Origin: NORP309 sp964352735
GTDB lineage: Bacteria > Pseudomonadota > Gammaproteobacteria > Xanthomonadales > Marinicellaceae
Length of the DNA: 64,000 nt
Assembly: GCA_964352735.1 (NCBI GenBank)
Contig: CAYGTC010000007.1
Coordinates: 1 to 64,000 of the forward strand
Direction: 5' to 3'
Positions within the stretch are counted from its first letter, which is position 1, and each line of letters begins with the position of its first letter. The notes beneath the pieces are model-generated. The model saw nothing but the letters and a program-made list of their open reading frames with translations, was not told the origin of the DNA and made no database searches. Below are positions 1 through 9,501 of this stretch, piece after piece. Made by a program: the position numbers and the translations under genes.

Positions 1-21
1 CTCAAATATTGAGAATCTAGA

Positions 22-957
22 TTATGAAACAGGACTCTTGTGCAGAGCCATGTTTTTTATTTCAGATTCTTGACAAAATTCCATCAAGTCTAATCGTAAG
101 TCAATTGGAGAATTAAAAATCCTTTCTCCATCATCAAAATAAATAAAACAGGCTATAAATTCATTTTCAATTTTCGGCTTTAGTGCCAGATACTCTTCTG
201 CTGAGATATTATCCCAGTCAATTTTGTCAAAGCCATTGCCTTCCCAACACGCATCCATTTGATCATCCACATCACTTTCACACTGGCCGTTACCCATACA
301 AGCTTCTTCTGGATTAAAACCAATGGCTGATGCCGCAGCCATGACCACACCAATTTTTAATAATTTAAAGAGCCCAAATTTTTTGATCAAAATAAATAAG
401 CCACCAAATATACCTAAAACCCAACCTCCAACAGACTTTATCTTTTCAAAGAGGTTGTCATCAGAAATGCTAATCTCAGTATTTTTATCGGCTTTTTCAT
501 TATGATCAATTGGGTGTACTACGGGTTCAATATGGTTGTTGTGAATGTCTTCAGTATTTCCTGAAGTATGCTCAGTTGAATCGATGCTCCAACCTGATGA
601 ATCATCTGAAGCTTTAGCCTTTTGGTCATATTGGATATTTTTATCAGGCGTCTCAGGGTTTTCTTGTTCTTGTGTGCTTGGCAATTGTTCAGGCTTGTTT
701 AAGTTTTTTTTGACAGTCACGCTAAAGCGTTCTAATCTTATGCACATGCCGATATCTTCAAGCGCTGTTTTGAACTGATAAGCTTTTAAATGCGGTATAT
801 TTTTATTTAAAGTGACTTCCTGCCCTGCCTTAATGATATGCAAGGCTTTCTCATGAGTTATTTTAAACTTATGAACCAGTTTTGTGGCTACGCTTTGGGC
901 ATTAAAGCCATCTTTCAACGTGCCTTTATAAATAATTTTAAATAGGTCTTTGTTCAT
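22..957 (-). CDS. Membrane protein of unknown function with N-terminal KG-type domain
   Basis: I do not recognise the whole protein. Residues 1-78 form a small domain (LF at 5-6, KG at 11-12, a KA and an AL-x3-G pattern further on) that is also found at the start of the gene at 49880-50536. Residues 80-170 are polar and low-complexity. Two hydrophobic stretches at about 177-191 and 196-214 look like a membrane hairpin. The 97-residue C-terminal part is acidic and has five cysteines (220, 226, 237, 270, 295), which suggests a disulfide-bonded non-cytoplasmic domain. The start at 957 is supported by an AAGGAA Shine-Dalgarno six bases upstream. It stands alone on the minus strand, downstream of the lpxA region. 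Function is unknown; the membrane location is inferred. Confidence 0.7.
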   Translation of the reverse strand: MNKDLFKIIYKGTLKDGFNAQSVATKLVHKFKITHEKALHIIKAGQEVTLNKNIPHLKAYQFKTALEDIGMCIRLERFSVTVKKNLNKPEQLPSTQEQENPETPDKNIQYDQKAKASDDSSGWSIDSTEHTSGNTEDIHNNHIEPVVHPIDHNEKADKNTEISISDDNLFEKIKSVGGWVLGIFGGLFILIKKFGLFKLLKIGVVMAAASAIGFNPEEACMGNGQCESDVDDQMDACWEGNGFDKIDWDNISAEEYLALKPKIENEFIACFIYFDDGERIFNSPIDLRLDLMEFCQESEIKNMALHKSPVS

Positions 958-1571
958 TGTTTTTCCTTGTCATTTGGTTCTTATAGTATTGCCTTTTATC
1001 GCTTATTTTGTCAAGATCATAACTTTTACAATAGCCACATTTTTTAGTTTTCATCCAATTGATAGAGCGCACCATGATTCATCAATCAAATATATGATAA
1101 GAGTCATTAGGCTCATCTTTTTCGGTCAAAAAAGTTATGCCTGTATGATAGTCAATTGCTCAGTGTTTTGATCGTTTTTTTAAGAATTGTGCTGCAGTAT
1201 TTTGCTGATCCTGCATTATCGACAATAGCCTCTAAATCTAGAGTTGATCAACTTTGGGCACTTTTTGACTTCATCAGCACTCATGTGAACAAATATTTGA
1301 CTCAATTATTGTTTGATCAAAAAATTGGTAATTGGATGACTTACCATGCGTATGTGGCCACCCAAATCTTTATACAGTATATTTTAGAGGCTTAATTTTA
1401 TGAGATATTGCCCAGTTTGGTTATTTTGTTGCAGGCTGTAAAAGTTTCAGCATAGTGCCCTTATTGATTAAGGCCTTACGCATCCATCAAGCTTGTATGG
1501 TTGGCCTGAGCATATATCAACAAAACAATAAAAAAATTGATGATCACCATACTTTTTCTTGGTGAGTAAAC
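958..1571. other. Gene-free stretch between lpxA and the hypothetical gene
   Basis: No convincing gene is seen in these 614 bases. On the plus strand there are only short open stretches in changing frames (1156-1395 with a TTG start, and an open stretch in another frame from 1404 to about 1566), with stops between them and no ribosome binding site. They could be the remains of a decayed gene, but no family can be named. lpxB, which often follows lpxA, is not here. Confidence 0.4.
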
Positions 1572-2342
1572 TTATCTTACTATGCTCCGATTACTGGCTT
1601 TTATAAAATCAATCATAGTCTGAACGACATCATGTTCTTCTGCCAGTTCTTGCATACCTGTTAAGGCTTCTTCTAATCTTAAATCTGACTTATACAACAG
1701 TTTGAATGCTTGTCTAACGGCCCTGATTTGTGCAGTAGAAAAGCCTCTTCTTTTTAATCCTTCAGTATTGATTGTTCTGGGTTTGGCGGGGTTGCCATGA
1801 GCCATCACATAGGGTGGTAAGTCTTTTTGAAAACCTGTATCCATAGCAGTAAAAGCATGAGCACCAATTCGACAAAACTGATGCAATTTGGTAAAACCAC
1901 CTAATATAACATGATCATCAATGTGAACATGCCCCGCTAAGGTTGTGCAGTTGGCGATGGTAATATTATCTGCCAATACACAATCATGAGCAATGTGTAC
2001 ATAAGCCATTATCCAGTTGTTATTGCCAATTTTGGTTACACCTTTATCATCTACAGTACCGCGATTTATGGTGACATACTCTCTTATCGTGTTGTTATTG
2101 CCGATAATTGTCCGAGTGGCTTCATTGTTGTATTTTTTATCTTGCGGTTCCTCACCAATCGATGCGTATTGAAATATACGATTATTTTCACCAATATCAG
2201 TATGCTTGGCAATGATAACATGTGACTTAATTTCAGTGCCAGCGCCTATCGTCACATCATCTTCAATGATACTATAAGCACCCACTTTAACATTTGGAGC
2301 CAATTTTGCTTTTTCTGAAATAATTGCAGTTTTATGTATCAT
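1572..2342 (-). CDS. lpxA: UDP-N-acetylglucosamine O-acyltransferase LpxA
   Basis: First enzyme of lipid A synthesis: transfers a 3-hydroxyacyl chain from ACP to the 3-OH of UDP-GlcNAc in the cytoplasm. The protein is a left-handed beta helix of hexapeptide repeats followed by the helical C-terminal region (NTEGLKRRGFS). The catalytic His is in HIAHDC (His119 counted from the second ATG). The residue aligned with E. coli Gly173, the acyl-chain ruler, is Met167. Two ATG codons are adjacent; GAGGTG lies five bases before the second, which also gives the usual MIHKT-like N-terminus, so 2342 is preferred over 2345. It is the last gene of the lpxD-fabZ-lpxA group, ten bases or so after fabZ. lpxB does not follow. 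Confidence 0.97.
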   Translation of the reverse strand: MIHKTAIISEKAKLAPNVKVGAYSIIEDDVTIGAGTEIKSHVIIAKHTDIGENNRIFQYASIGEEPQDKKYNNEATRTIIGNNNTIREYVTINRGTVDDKGVTKIGNNNWIMAYVHIAHDCVLADNITIANCTTLAGHVHIDDHVILGGFTKLHQFCRIGAHAFTAMDTGFQKDLPPYVMAHGNPAKPRTINTEGLKRRGFSTAQIRAVRQAFKLLYKSDLRLEEALTGMQELAEEHDVVQTMIDFIKASNRSIVR

Positions 2343-2355
2343 CATATCACCTCAT

Positions 2356-2817
2356 TTATTTTTTACTGGCGCATAAAAGGTCAGCTTTGGCGACTACTTT
2401 TCCTTCTACTTTAGCTTGGCAATTATACTGCACCATGTTTCTCATTTTTCTTTTAATGGATACATTTAACTCCAATTGATCACCAGGCACTACTGTTTTG
2501 GTAAATTTGGCGTTATCCACTTTAACCAGATAAAATATTTCATCATTGTCCTTAAGTTCACCAATGGCCAATCTCGATAATATACCTGATGCCTGTGCCA
2601 TGGCTTCGATCATTAATACTCCTGGCATTACAGGGTGATTAGGAAAATGACCGTTAAAATGTGGTTCATTAAAAGTCACATTTTTTATGGCTGTTAGATA
2701 CTCCCCTAGCTTATAGTCGATCACACGATCCACCAATAAAAAAGGGTACCTATGGGGCAATAATTTTAAGATTTTTTCTACGTCAACCCTATCAATGGTG
2801 TTATGTTCTTCAGTCAT
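2356..2817 (-). CDS. fabZ: 3-hydroxyacyl-ACP dehydratase FabZ
   Basis: Dehydrates (3R)-hydroxyacyl-ACP to trans-2-enoyl-ACP in fatty acid elongation (type II FAS, cytoplasm). The hot-dog fold signature is clear: catalytic His57 in HFPNHPVMPGV and Glu71 in EAMAQA. Its 153 residues are normal for the family. Its start overlaps the end of lpxD by 8 bases, so the two are translationally coupled. Sitting between lpxD and lpxA, it competes with them for the same 3-hydroxyacyl-ACP pool, an arrangement known from many Gram-negative bacteria. Assignment is certain from the motif and context. Confidence 0.97.
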   Translation of the reverse strand: MTEEHNTIDRVDVEKILKLLPHRYPFLLVDRVIDYKLGEYLTAIKNVTFNEPHFNGHFPNHPVMPGVLMIEAMAQASGILSRLAIGELKDNDEIFYLVKVDNAKFTKTVVPGDQLELNVSIKRKMRNMVQYNCQAKVEGKVVAKADLLCASKK

Positions 2818-3853
2818 TATTCATCTCTTTTCTTTTACCTTTTAAAACGGTATTTTCTAAGGTTTTAACTTTCTTGGCTATTATGTCCAGTTGTTTTATT
2901 CTTACAGCACTTTTACGCCATTCATTTGTTGCTTGTAATGGTGAAACAGAACTGTAACTGCCTGGTTTTTTTATGGATCGTGTCACCAAAGCCATTGATT
3001 GCAATGTAACATTGTCACACACTTCTAAATGACCTAAGATTCCAACACCGCCACCAATTAAACAATTCTTTCCAATTTTTGCTGAACCTGCTGTTGCAGA
3101 GCATCCTGCCATCACGGTATGTGATCCAATATTTGTGTTATGTGCTATTTGTATTTGGTTATCCAATCTGACATCATTGGCAAGGATTGTATCATCTATA
3201 GTGCCCCTGTCTATGGTTGTATTGGCTCCAATTTCACAGTCATCACCTATGCTTACCCCACCCAATTGGGGCACCTTAATCCAACCAGATTGATCTCTGG
3301 CCAACCCGAAACCATCAGCGCCTATAACAGCACCAGGGTGAATCATAACTCTGTTTCCAATTTGTGTTGCATAAGCAATAACCACATGTGATTTGATGAC
3401 ACAATCATGACCAATCACACAATCGTGTGCAATACTGACGCGAGGCTCTAGTATAGTACCCGTCTTTATCAGAGTATTTTCTCCAATCACACAATAAGGC
3501 CCAATGCCAACACCATCCTCAATGACAGCTGACTCTGCAATGATTGCCGTTTCGTGAATGCCTTGTTCCAGATTGTTTTGTACATCAAATAGGTGCGCTA
3601 TTTTTGCAAATGCAACATAGGGGTTATCACTAAGTAATTGAGCACCATCATATGCAGTGCTGAATTCTGGAGACATGACGACAACACCGGCCTTGGTGGT
3701 CTTTAATTGCGATGTATATTTACTGTTGGCAAGAAATGTCAAATCCTGAGATTGAGCCTTGGCAAGTGTCGATATTCCCTTTATTTTTTTTGCACCATCT
3801 CCAATCAACTCTAAATTAAATCGCTTTGCCAAACTTCTCAAGCTAATTTTCAT
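2810..3853 (-). CDS. lpxD: UDP-3-O-(3-hydroxyacyl)glucosamine N-acyltransferase LpxD
   Basis: Third step of lipid A synthesis: adds the second 3-hydroxyacyl chain, at the 2-amino group. The N-terminal uridine-binding domain (residues 1-100, with DLTFLANSKY) is followed by a long hexapeptide-repeat beta helix (about 101-300) and a C-terminal helix. The catalytic His is His238 in QIQIAHNTNIG, equivalent to E. coli His239. Length 347 is typical. It overlaps skp by 11 bases upstream and fabZ by 8 downstream, so it belongs to one transcription unit with the bamA-skp genes. Nothing in it looks damaged. Confidence 0.97.
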   Translation of the reverse strand: MKISLRSLAKRFNLELIGDGAKKIKGISTLAKAQSQDLTFLANSKYTSQLKTTKAGVVVMSPEFSTAYDGAQLLSDNPYVAFAKIAHLFDVQNNLEQGIHETAIIAESAVIEDGVGIGPYCVIGENTLIKTGTILEPRVSIAHDCVIGHDCVIKSHVVIAYATQIGNRVMIHPGAVIGADGFGLARDQSGWIKVPQLGGVSIGDDCEIGANTTIDRGTIDDTILANDVRLDNQIQIAHNTNIGSHTVMAGCSATAGSAKIGKNCLIGGGVGILGHLEVCDNVTLQSMALVTRSIKKPGSYSSVSPLQATNEWRKSAVRIKQLDIIAKKVKTLENTVLKGKRKEMNND

Positions 3854-4376
3854 TGTTTTTATTTCTGTCTTTTAACAATTGCAATATTTCCTGTGTAATG
3901 TCCATTTCATCACTGACATATAAAATCGAATTGATCAATATGGCATCATAATCATTATCAATTGCATATTGCTTAACTGTTGTTCTTAATTCTTCTTGTA
4001 TGTCGTTTAAAATTTGATTATTTCTAATACTGATGGCATCTTTGATGTCTTCTTTGGCCCTTCTGATTTGTCGCTCTTGTATGCGTGCTCTTTCCTGCAA
4101 TTGACCCAATTCAGACAATGACATGATAGCACCATCTTTTGTAATGCGACCCTCTAGCCTTTTTAAATCAAACTCTTTTTGTTCTATATCGGCATATTGT
4201 TTTTCAAATTCTATACTGATTGATTCTCTGGCGTTATTGATTTGTGGAGAGTTGTTGATCAGTGTTTCCATATCAACAAAACCAATTTTTTCTACAGCCA
4301 AAACATTCTCACAACAAAAGAGTAATATCAAAAATATTACTTTTTTTAGGGTGTTTTTATGACTGTTAGATTTCAT
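3843..4376 (-). CDS. skp: Periplasmic chaperone Skp/OmpH
   Basis: Periplasmic holdase that carries unfolded outer-membrane proteins to the Bam complex. The 177-residue precursor has a basic N-terminus and hydrophobic core ending near ENVLA (residues 1-27), typical of a Sec signal peptide. The mature part starts with KIGFVDMETLINNSPQ, the characteristic OmpH/Skp opening, and continues as two long charged helices (about 55-120) that would form the tentacles. It lies directly downstream of bamA (14-base gap) and overlaps lpxD, the standard order. Skp proteins vary a lot in sequence, so the call rests on the opening motif, length and context. Confidence 0.92.
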   Translation of the reverse strand: MKSNSHKNTLKKVIFLILLFCCENVLAVEKIGFVDMETLINNSPQINNARESISIEFEKQYADIEQKEFDLKRLEGRITKDGAIMSLSELGQLQERARIQERQIRRAKEDIKDAISIRNNQILNDIQEELRTTVKQYAIDNDYDAILINSILYVSDEMDITQEILQLLKDRNKNNEN

Positions 4377-4390
4377 CTCATATTATTTAA

Positions 4391-6859
4391 TCAGAATGTG
4401 TTGCCAAAGTTAAACTGAATAGTTTCGGTATCATCAAAATTATTATCATTAAATGGCAGTGCAAAGTTAATCACAATCGGCCCAACTGGCGCTTGCCATT
4501 TTAGAGCCAAGCCAGTTGAATGTCTGAACTCACGCAATTCAAAATCATCTATACCACTGTATACATTACCAAAATCCCAGAACCATGCTAAACGAGCAGT
4601 ATTGCCTATTTTAGCAAATGGAGTTGGGAAAACCAGCTCAACTGAACCCGTAGTTTTCAAACTACCACCCACAGGATCACCAGGTCTTGAGGTTAATGGG
4701 AAATCGGCATTGATCAAGGAATCACCAACAATAGATGATTTTGGACCCAGTGTATTAGGACGATAGCCCCTTACCGAATTAACACCACCAGCGAAGAAGT
4801 TCTCAAAAAATGGTAGTTTACTTGTTCCTGAATAGCCATCTCCAAATCCGAAATCCCCGCTTAATGATAGCGTCAGGTTTTCAGTAAGTGGAAATAACTT
4901 ATTGATTCTAGCAGTTACTTTGTAGAATTGAGCACTACTGCCTGGTAATGCAAACTCAGCTCCTAACCGATAGAGAGAACCACGTGTTGGATTAAAAAAT
5001 CGATTACGGCTGTCACGTGACCATCTGGCTTCAGCTTTGTAAAAGGTAAAGGACCTTCTCGCTTCTAGGGGAATTGCTACACCATCCCTGATACCATCGG
5101 GGTTTTCAGGCGGCAATTCAGGTACATCTGGTAAACAATCTTCACCATTCCAATCCACACCAGTCAATAATTCAGGAACTGTTGTATAGGCATAACCGCC
5201 CAATTCACATAAATCTGAAAAAATCAAAGAGGCGGTCTGACCAAGAAAAGCCCTGACATTTCTTCTTTCATAACCAACACTGGTGAAAATTCGATCATAT
5301 TCCGAAATGGGGAAGCTCACCTGCATGCCTATGCCGCCATTATTAGAACTAAAACGGGCAATATTGGCTTGTCCAAAATCTGATGTTGAAAAATTCAGAT
5401 TATACCCAACTGCCACGCCCTCATCATTGAAATAAGGGTCTTCGTATGAGACATTCAACTGTTTGAAGAATCGACTGTTATTAACAGCAAAAGATAAAGC
5501 ATTGCCTGTTCCCAATAAATTTTGTAATGATACTGATACTGAAGTATTGATACCACTGACCTGAGAGAAACCAACAGAAAATTGAAACTGTCCCGAATTA
5601 CGTTCCTTTACAGTAATCTGTACATCTACTTGATCATCTGTGCCTGGTACACGTGGTGTTTCAATACTGACTTCTTCAAAAAAAGGTTTTTGCTGTAATC
5701 GAATTTTAGATCGTTCCACTAATGCTTTAGAATACCAACCACCCTCGAACTGTCTCATTTCTCGTCTCAGCACTTCATCTTTTGTTTTAATATTTCCGAT
5801 GAAGTTTATGTTACGAACATAAACCCTTTTACCAGGTTCAACAAAATAAGTCACATCAACAATTGAGGTTTCTTTATTGATTTCAGGCACTGGAGTAACT
5901 TCTGCAAATGCATAACCAAAGTTACCCAAAATAATTTTCATGCGCTCCGCAGTGGCTTCTGTCAAATTTCTGGCAAAAGTTTCATCCTTCACTGATATGA
6001 TAAGATTCTCTAAAGTCTTTTTATCAATCACCATTTCACCAGTGACTTTCATATCTCCAAACTTATAGACAGACCCTTCATTGATATTGGCTGTAATATA
6101 AACGTCTCTTTTATCCTGGCTGATGGTCACTTGTACAGATTCAACGTTAAAATCAACATAACCTCTGTCCATATAGTAAGATTGTAATTTCTCTAAATCG
6201 CCATTAAGTTTTTCTTTTGAGTACTGGTCATCGGAGGTATACCAGGAAAGTAAACCTGTCGTGTCAGATTCGAATGTGTCAATCAATTCTTCATCTGAAA
6301 AAACAGTGTTACCAACAATTTTGATGTGTTTAATTTTGGCCGCTTTGCCCTCTTCAATATTGATTGTTACATTAACTCGGTTTCTATCCAGCTCTTTTAC
6401 CTTTGCATCAACCACAACGTTATATTTTCCGCGAGAAAAATATTGTTTTGTCAATTCATTTTGCACTCTGTCCAATTGCAATTTATCAAAGACCTCGCCT
6501 TCAACCAAGCCAATATTTCTTAATCCAGTCAGAAGCTCCTCAGTTTTAATCGCCTTATTTCCATCAATTGCTATAGAAGCAATAGCAGGCCTTTCAACCA
6601 CGCGAACAACCAAAACCTGGTCTTCCTTGAACATTTTAACATCACTGAAATAGCCTGTGCGGAATAAGGATTTTAATGATCTTGAAATACTGCGTTTTGT
6701 GACACGATCTCCTTTTTCTATGGGCAGATAAGTGAATATCGTTCCATGTGAAATTCTATCGGCGCCAATTAAACGTATGTCTTCAACCTCAAAAGGATCA
6801 AATGCCATAGCTAAGGACGTAAAACTTAATAATGTTATTAATAACAACGATCTAATCAT
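4391..6859 (-). CDS. bamA: Outer membrane assembly factor BamA
   Basis: Central subunit of the Bam complex, which folds and inserts beta-barrel proteins into the outer membrane. It has a signal peptide (about residues 1-19, ending SLAMA), five POTRA domains (about 20-420) and a C-terminal 16-stranded barrel. The conserved VRGY of loop 6 is visible in GGVNSVRGYRPNTLGP, and the chain ends in phenylalanine (NFGNTF), the outer-membrane signature. A surface loop near 5130-5215 carries two cysteines and a proline-rich stretch, a local feature of this protein. 822 residues is normal. It is followed by skp and preceded by rseP (about 70 bases), as usual. Confidence 0.97.
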   Translation of the reverse strand: MIRSLLLITLLSFTSLAMAFDPFEVEDIRLIGADRISHGTIFTYLPIEKGDRVTKRSISRSLKSLFRTGYFSDVKMFKEDQVLVVRVVERPAIASIAIDGNKAIKTEELLTGLRNIGLVEGEVFDKLQLDRVQNELTKQYFSRGKYNVVVDAKVKELDRNRVNVTINIEEGKAAKIKHIKIVGNTVFSDEELIDTFESDTTGLLSWYTSDDQYSKEKLNGDLEKLQSYYMDRGYVDFNVESVQVTISQDKRDVYITANINEGSVYKFGDMKVTGEMVIDKKTLENLIISVKDETFARNLTEATAERMKIILGNFGYAFAEVTPVPEINKETSIVDVTYFVEPGKRVYVRNINFIGNIKTKDEVLRREMRQFEGGWYSKALVERSKIRLQQKPFFEEVSIETPRVPGTDDQVDVQITVKERNSGQFQFSVGFSQVSGINTSVSVSLQNLLGTGNALSFAVNNSRFFKQLNVSYEDPYFNDEGVAVGYNLNFSTSDFGQANIARFSSNNGGIGMQVSFPISEYDRIFTSVGYERRNVRAFLGQTASLIFSDLCELGGYAYTTVPELLTGVDWNGEDCLPDVPELPPENPDGIRDGVAIPLEARRSFTFYKAEARWSRDSRNRFFNPTRGSLYRLGAEFALPGSSAQFYKVTARINKLFPLTENLTLSLSGDFGFGDGYSGTSKLPFFENFFAGGVNSVRGYRPNTLGPKSSIVGDSLINADFPLTSRPGDPVGGSLKTTGSVELVFPTPFAKIGNTARLAWFWDFGNVYSGIDDFELREFRHSTGLALKWQAPVGPIVINFALPFNDNNFDDTETIQFNFGNTF

Positions 6860-6929
6860 AACTTTTTCTATATTTTTATGAGGAAAACCTGCAGAGATTT
6901 TCTTTGAGTAAATATTTTAACGGATCATT

Positions 6930-8303
6930 TTAAGACACTAACCTTAAAATGTCGTTATAAAATGCAATTGACATGAAACAAAGTAGAAAAAATATGCCTA
7001 CAAGCTGTCCTTTGAGCTGAAATCCTTCAGACAATGGTGCGCCTTTGACTTTTTCAAACAATAAAAACAATATCTGTCCTCCATCCAACATTGGGATGGG
7101 TAATAAATTAATGATGCCCAAACTGAGACTCACCAAACCTAAAAATCCTAAAAACCATGCCAATCCTCGTGAAGCTGAATCATTGGCCACTTGTGCAATG
7201 GTAATGGGTCCTGATAAATTTTTCAATGATGCCTTACCAGTGACAATTTTACCCATCATATTCAATGAAACGGTTACCATTCTCCATGTTTCATTAAACG
7301 CAACTGGGACTGCGTCAATAAATCCATGGGAATTATTGAAAATGAGAGAGTTGTAATAATCTATTGACGATTGATCAGGCCTCTGGGAACCGATGCCTAT
7401 GATTCTTCTTGAATGATTGTTTTCATCTTCCACACTGTTTGCAATGGTAACATGCAAAATATTAGTATTTCGTAAAATGGTTAAAATAATTTCATCGTTA
7501 ATATACTTATTCAAATTATTCACCACATCATACCAATCTTTGGTTTCTTCACCATTGATTTCAGTTATAACATCACCTTTTTTTACACCCGCTATTTCTG
7601 CCGGTTTTCCAGATACCACACTGTCAACAATGTTCGGAATAGGTTGCCTCCAAGGATTAACCCCTACATTTTCAAATATTTGGCTTTCATCAACATTTTC
7701 TGGCAAATTGGATAATGGTAAAATCATTGAAACTTGTTCACCATCTTGTCTCTGGACTACCATATCGATGTCTTTTCTATCTAAACCATTGGTAATTAAT
7801 TCTAAACTAACGTCCTGCCACGTTTTGATTGAGTATCCATTTAAGCTGATGATTCTATCTTTGCTCTTGACCCCAGCAGTCAACATGATCTTCTCTGGGT
7901 TCATTACAGTTGGATAGATTTCTGTCTTACCATAAACAAACATTGCCCAAAATAATAAAACCGCTAAAATGAAATTAAATGCAGGACCTGCAAACATGAT
8001 TAAGGTTTTCTGCCAAATGGGTTTATCGTTATAACTTAGGTGTTGATCCACAGCGGTAATGATGACATCCGGATCACGGCTATCCAGTAGTTTAACATAC
8101 CCACCTAAAGGTATCGGAGCAATGCCAAATTCTGTACCATGCTTGTCTTTCTTTGACCAAAAAAAGTTTCCATAACCGACACTGAATTTTAAAACTTTTA
8201 CGCCAAATTTTCTGGCCATCCAAAAATGTCCATATTCATGAAAAGTGACCAGAATGCCAAGTGTTATGATCATCCACCATACTGAACCAAGAAATTCAAG
8301 CAT
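6930..8303 (-). CDS. rseP: Site-2 intramembrane zinc protease RseP
   Basis: Cleaves the anti-sigma factor RseA within the membrane after DegS cuts it, releasing sigma-E; it also clears signal peptides. The zinc motif is H22-E-Y-G-H26, at exactly the E. coli positions if translation starts at 8303 (MLEFLGSV). An upstream ATG at 8315 would add four residues and is less likely. Two PDZ domains occupy the middle, and the third metal ligand is in NLLPIPMLDGGQ near the C-terminus. The start overlaps the dxr stop by 8 bases. The position between dxr and bamA matches the Pseudomonas order. rseA and rpoE are not in the window. Confidence 0.95.
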   Translation of the reverse strand: MLEFLGSVWWMIITLGILVTFHEYGHFWMARKFGVKVLKFSVGYGNFFWSKKDKHGTEFGIAPIPLGGYVKLLDSRDPDVIITAVDQHLSYNDKPIWQKTLIMFAGPAFNFILAVLLFWAMFVYGKTEIYPTVMNPEKIMLTAGVKSKDRIISLNGYSIKTWQDVSLELITNGLDRKDIDMVVQRQDGEQVSMILPLSNLPENVDESQIFENVGVNPWRQPIPNIVDSVVSGKPAEIAGVKKGDVITEINGEETKDWYDVVNNLNKYINDEIILTILRNTNILHVTIANSVEDENNHSRRIIGIGSQRPDQSSIDYYNSLIFNNSHGFIDAVPVAFNETWRMVTVSLNMMGKIVTGKASLKNLSGPITIAQVANDSASRGLAWFLGFLGLVSLSLGIINLLPIPMLDGGQILFLLFEKVKGAPLSEGFQLKGQLVGIFFLLCFMSIAFYNDILRLVS

Positions 8304-9501
8304 ATTTATCACCATACTCTTTGATTAACTGACTTGTCATTATTCGAGTCTCCTCATCTAATTGCATCAATTGCTCAATACTATCGACGGCCACAATTTC
8401 AGATTTTTGCATGATTGTTTCGTTAACTGCAGCAATTGAATTAAAACTGATTTGATGATTTAAAAAAGCATCCACACTGACTTCATTGGCAGCATTTAAA
8501 ATGGCCATGGCACTGCCTCCTTTTTGGATCGCGGATCTGGCTAGGGCCAAACATGGAAATCTCTGGTCATCTGGCGCAAAAAACTGTAAGTTTTGTGCTT
8601 TCAACAAATCAATTAAATTGGCTCCTGATTTAATCCGATCTGGCAAACCCAGCCCATGTGAAATGGGTATTCTCATATCTGGTTCGCCCAATTGAGCCAA
8701 TACTGAACCATCTTTATAACAGACCATTGAATGAACAATGCTCTGAGGGTGTACATGCACATCAATTTGCGCCTCAGGTAAATTAAATAACCAATGTGCT
8801 TCAATGACTTCCAAACCCTTATTCATCATTGTAGCAGAATCCACAGAAATCTTTCTACCCATATCCCAATTCGGATGAGCACAAGCTTGCTCAACTGTAA
8901 TATCAGCAAATTGCTCTTTTGGATGATTCCAAAAAGGCCCTCCCGATGCTGTCAAAATTATTTTTTCAATATTTTTTGGTATATCACCAACCACATAATC
9001 GTCACTTAAACACTGATATATGGCATTATGCTCGCTGTCCAGTGGTATGATTTTTGCTTGGCTTTTCTGCGCCTCAATCATCACCAACTGACCAGCTAAA
9101 ACCAAGGCTTCTTTATTGGCTAATAACAATGTCTTTCCTGCTTTAACTGAAGCTAGAACTGGCTTCATCCCTGCACTACCAACAATACCAGCTACAACCA
9201 CATCGACGTCTGGATGTTGACAAATTTCTTCCAATGCTGCCGCTCCTGCCAATACTATGGTTTTCAAATGAGCAGACTTTATTGATGCATGCAGATTATT
9301 GTATTGATTGTGATTTGAAGTAATCACATATTGAGGGGTGAATTTTTTACACAGTTCAATCAATTTATTTATATTTGAATGTCCTGTAATGGCAAAAACC
9401 TCAAACCGTTGTGGATGTCTGGCGATGATATCCATTGTACTGTCGCCAATGGAACCTGTTGCGCCAAGTATAACCAGCTTTTTACTCAATCCTATACTCA
9501 T
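8296..9501 (-). CDS. dxr: 1-deoxy-D-xylulose 5-phosphate reductoisomerase Dxr (IspC)
   Basis: Second enzyme of the MEP isoprenoid pathway: converts 1-deoxy-D-xylulose 5-phosphate to 2-C-methyl-D-erythritol 4-phosphate with NADPH and a divalent metal. The N-terminal NADPH site is GATGSIGDSTMDI; metal and substrate residues lie in PLDSEHNAIYQ and in SVDSATMMNKGLEVIEA. 401 residues is the normal size. It overlaps cdsA by 4 bases (ATGA type) and rseP by 8. Isoprenoid supply (Dxr) and undecaprenyl diphosphate synthesis (UppS) are thus in one operon with outer-membrane biogenesis. Confidence 0.97.
   Translation of the reverse strand: MSIGLSKKLVILGATGSIGDSTMDIIARHPQRFEVFAITGHSNINKLIELCKKFTPQYVITSNHNQYNNLHASIKSAHLKTIVLAGAAALEEICQHPDVDVVVAGIVGSAGMKPVLASVKAGKTLLLANKEALVLAGQLVMIEAQKSQAKIIPLDSEHNAIYQCLSDDYVVGDIPKNIEKIILTASGGPFWNHPKEQFADITVEQACAHPNWDMGRKISVDSATMMNKGLEVIEAHWLFNLPEAQIDVHVHPQSIVHSMVCYKDGSVLAQLGEPDMRIPISHGLGLPDRIKSGANLIDLLKAQNLQFFAPDDQRFPCLALARSAIQKGGSAMAILNAANEVSVDAFLNHQISFNSIAAVNETIMQKSEIVAVDSIEQLMQLDEETRIMTSQLIKEYGDKYA

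Noticed and set aside
1156..1566. Short plus-strand frames that could be parts of a decayed gene (one piece vaguely like a transglutaminase-like tail)
   Set aside because: The resemblance is too weak, stops and frame changes intervene, and there is no start signal.
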